Source of the DNA: Pachypanchax playfairii
Lineage: Eukaryota; Chordata; Actinopteri; Cyprinodontiformes; Aplocheilidae
NCBI GenBank assembly: GCA_006937955.1
Contig: SSNP01000025.1
Location: 1,105,159 to 1,169,158 of the forward strand
DNA: 64,000 nucleotides
Direction of reading: 5' to 3'
Below the pieces are notes generated by a model. It was not told the DNA's origin, did no database searches, and was given only the letters and a program-made list of their open reading frames with translations. The position numbers and the translations under genes are program-made. Below are positions 61,946 through 64,000 of the stretch, piece after piece (position 1 is the stretch's first letter; the number at the start of each line of letters is the position of its first letter).

Positions 61946-62410
61946 TCACCCAAATAAAAGTGTCTTCAGCTGCCTTTTAAAAGAATCAACAGTGTCAGTC
62001 TCACGAAGGGGCAAAGGTAGGGCATTCCACAGTTTTGGAGCCATGGCCTGAAAGGATCGATCTCCTCTGGTTTTAAAGCGAGTTTTTGGAACCATGAGGA
62101 GGTTCTGGTCTGAAGATCGGAGCGAGCGACCAGATATGTACGAGTGAAGGAGATCACAAATATATTTTGGAGCCTGCCCATGCAAGGCTCTGAAGGTCAA
62201 AACGAGAATTTTAAAATCAATTCGAAATTTAATGGGAAACCAGTGCAGAGAAGACAACACTGGCGTGATATGTGACCATCTGCTGGACCCGGTTAAAAGT
62301 CTTGCAGCAGCATTTTGGACTCGCTGAAGACGATCAATAGCATTTTTGTTAAAATATGTAAAAAGAGAATTACAATAATCTAAACGAGAAGAAATATAGG
62401 CTTTGCTAAC
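61946..62410 (-). pseudogene. LINE ORF2 C-terminal domain, open but truncated
   Basis: About 153 codons remain open to a natural stop at 61946. The motifs are AYISSRLDYCNSLF, IDRLQRVQNAAARLL, HITPVLSSLHWFPIKFRIDFKILVLTFRALHG, GRSLRSSDQNLLMVPKTR and LWNALPLPLRETDTVDSFKRQLKTLLFG. These form the thumb/C-terminal region of L2-type reverse transcriptase. The open frame continues upstream to an ATG at 62797, but those residues are Ile/Phe-rich chance translation of AT-rich DNA, not LINE protein. The catalytic core is absent, so no active enzyme is made. The lack of stops suggests a fairly recent insertion. Confidence 0.9.
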
Positions 62411-62510
62411 ATGATTAGGTCTGTCTGTATGCTGTTTGTGACTGACCTGCAAGATCTGTTTAAACCTGACTTTACCAAATTTAAAACATGTGAAATTCAG
62501 TCTTGACAAA

Positions 62511-63958
62511 ATTGTTTGCAGAAACATCAAACAGCAATGTTTATTCTGTGATGGTTTGAAATTTATAAGAAACGATTTGTGTCGATGATGTTGCAAAAAA
62601 TGGGCACAGAAAATGCATACTACAACTATTACTATTGAATAACTATTTATAATAAAATTAATAATGATGAAGATAATAAAAATAAACGTAACAATACGGA
62701 TGATGATGATGATGAAGAAAATCCTTAAAAGTACATTTTGCACAATTTCTGTGTTAATTTGGAATAAAATCCATGTGAACTTTAAGTAGAAAATCAAGTC
62801 GTCAGTGAAAATAACATTTAAAACGCATGATCTTCACATGTGTTTGTGAGATTTAAGAATACATTTTTATGGTTAGATGTGATCCTGTAATTTATTACCT
62901 GGGATCACATGTGAAAAACATGTTAAATTTGTGTATTTTTCTCTAAAATGTTGCTTTTTTGACTTGTTTAAACAATTATTTGGTCCAGATTTGACACTGT
63001 CCAAGAATGCTCTTAAAGAAGGTCTATGAATACACTAGTTCACAGGGTTAATCCTAGTATGTTTGCTTGTAACTTCAACACTCTAAACATGGATAACATT
63101 CCAGCGTGTCGGATGCAATTTTTTTTTTGCTCATAAATTTCCCAGTCTTGGCACACAAGCCACCATGCCACATGCCTGTCAGTGGAAATGAAGGTGCTAA
63201 CCTCGAGTACTATAAACAAGCTGTATAATATTGGATAAAGTGCAATGCTTCTGTGCCCAACGTCACACAAACAAAACGGGCCTCATGCAATATAAAGATG
63301 AACAATAAGAATGTCATGGTACATTGTTGTGACACTTTAGAAAGGACAACCATTTCATGTTAAGTTTGCCACAAGCCTAGAGACAATGATGAGAGCGCTG
63401 CCAGTGCTTCTGTAGATGGGATGAGTGGGTCCAGTACACACCTCTCCGTAGGAGGGAGAGCAGCCCAAACATCCACCCCCACCCTTCCTGCTGGGTCTCC
63501 CTGTGCTTTACCAATTTTATTGTTTTCATTGTTGTTATAATGCATAACTTAAGCATACTAAAATTAAGATTTATATCAAGATCTAAAATGAGGATTTCCC
63601 ATACTGCTAGAAATACACTGCCACGCTGAAGTATTGATTCAGAAGATCAACAAATACAAATAAGATCAAGTACCACTGGGAAAGACAACTCCAGGACATC
63701 AGCAACACAGCTGATGTCTAAATTGGATGGATTTTAAGGAGAGTGATTGTAAAGCATCTGGTACTTTGTGACAAATCTGTCTGTCCTCAGTTTGATTTTT
63801 GGAATTTTCACAAAGAAATCTGTAACACAATCAACCCCTAAATTAAAATATCTTTAACCATTATTCTGTTTGCACTTTAATATTGGTTCCTAGTATATGG
63901 AGAGGCTTGTGTGTGTTGCTTGGGCACTACGAAGGGGCAATGAGGGTAATGCTAGCTG
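62511..63958. other. AT-rich non-coding stretch
   Basis: No gene is seen. It includes a GATGATGATGATGATGAAG patch near 62698-62716 and a less AT-rich part near 63380-63500 without a supportable exon. Confidence 0.5.
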
Positions 63959-64000
63959 TTTTTTTCCCTTACAGTTCTCTAAGAAGCTCCACATGTGTCT
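63959..64000 (+). other. Candidate 3' splice site and exon start at window edge
   Basis: A run of T and C (63959-63970) is followed by ACAG (63971-63974) and then TTCTCTAAGAAGCTCCACATG, open in the frame FSKKLHMC up to the window edge. The tract and CAG are as good as a vertebrate acceptor gets. If it is real, much of the window could be one long intron of a plus-strand gene. With only 26 exon bases visible it cannot be confirmed. Confidence 0.3.

Larger units (their letters stand above)
61787..62510 (-). mobile_element. 5'-truncated L2-type LINE
   Basis: On the minus strand, a LINE ORF 3' end (62407-61946) is followed by a 3' UTR containing AAGCACTTTGTGATTTTTATC and GGTGCTATATAAATAAAG, and by an (AAT)n tail at 61815-61787. 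The short microsatellite tail and the stem-like 3' end are hallmarks of fish L2-type LINEs. Upstream of the ORF match the sequence decays near 62510, so most of the reverse transcriptase and the endonuclease are missing, as is usual for incomplete target-primed insertion. Confidence 0.88.

Noticed and set aside
62411..62797. N-terminal half of the 283-codon minus-strand frame as LINE protein or a membrane protein
   Set aside because: It is Ile/Phe/Val-rich translation of AT-rich and GAT-repeat DNA. LINE similarity is convincing only from about 62407 downward, with weak traces to about 62510.
1..64000. CRISPR array, operon, phage or bacterial defence system
   Set aside because: No regularly spaced repeats, no ribosome-binding-site-led gene clusters, and clear vertebrate-type transposons throughout.

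Overview
The window looks like a gene-poor, AT-rich piece of a teleost fish nuclear genome. The evidence is the mix of decayed transposable elements: L2-type, RTE-type and R4-like LINE remnants, tRNA-derived SINEs with the bodies and tails seen in bony fish, hAT-like foldback MITEs, and two CpG-rich LTRs. There are also (GT)n, (GA)n and (AAT)n microsatellites and no prokaryotic gene organisation. No complete protein-coding host gene was found. Nearly all open frames are short chance frames. The longest ones, near 56.1-57.0 kb and 61.9-62.8 kb, lie inside transposable elements. The window is therefore either a gene desert or the inside of a very large intron. The only hints of host exons are a good 3' splice site on the + strand in the last 30 bases, and a weak exon-like frame on the - strand at 2306-2414.

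Layout. 0-4 kb: AT-rich unique sequence. 4.0-4.7 kb: a - strand LINE ORF remnant (R4/Rex6-like C-terminus) split by a 228-bp foldback MITE. 8.16-9.29 kb: a + strand RTE-type LINE remnant split by a - strand LINE of another family. 13.75-14.1 kb, 24.77-25.02 kb and 52.95-53.19 kb: three copies of one tRNA-derived SINE-like family. 31.4-31.6 kb: a second fragment of the R4-like LINE. 32.8-33.1 kb: an LTR-like remnant. 41.77-41.98 kb: a LINE 3' tail. 43.67, 46.95, 52.1 and 55.3 kb: four more foldback MITEs, two with recognisable 8-bp target duplications. 51.28-51.63 kb: a second, V-SINE-like SINE, followed by a perfect 15-bp hairpin. 54.42-55.18 kb: a 760-bp solo LTR with a perfect 5-bp target duplication. 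55.84-57.04 kb: a - strand LINE reverse-transcriptase pseudogene interrupted by the 5' end of a Ty3/gypsy-type LTR retrotransposon. 61.79-62.51 kb: a 5'-truncated L2-type LINE with an intact ORF C-terminus. The rest is AT-rich sequence without recognisable genes, including several less AT-rich, homeodomain-site-rich stretches that are candidate conserved non-coding elements.

The most informative point is at base 56999, the only N in the window. A gypsy-type 5' LTR and the first codons of gag run up to this N. The next five bases (TGTTT) are the target duplication matching the five bases before the LTR, and the interrupted LINE resumes immediately after. So the N almost certainly stands for the missing body and 3' LTR of a retrotransposon several kilobases long. 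I found no undescribed molecular system. The interest lies in nested insertions, this hidden assembly collapse and the candidate regulatory islands. All family names come from pattern recognition and were not checked against a database.
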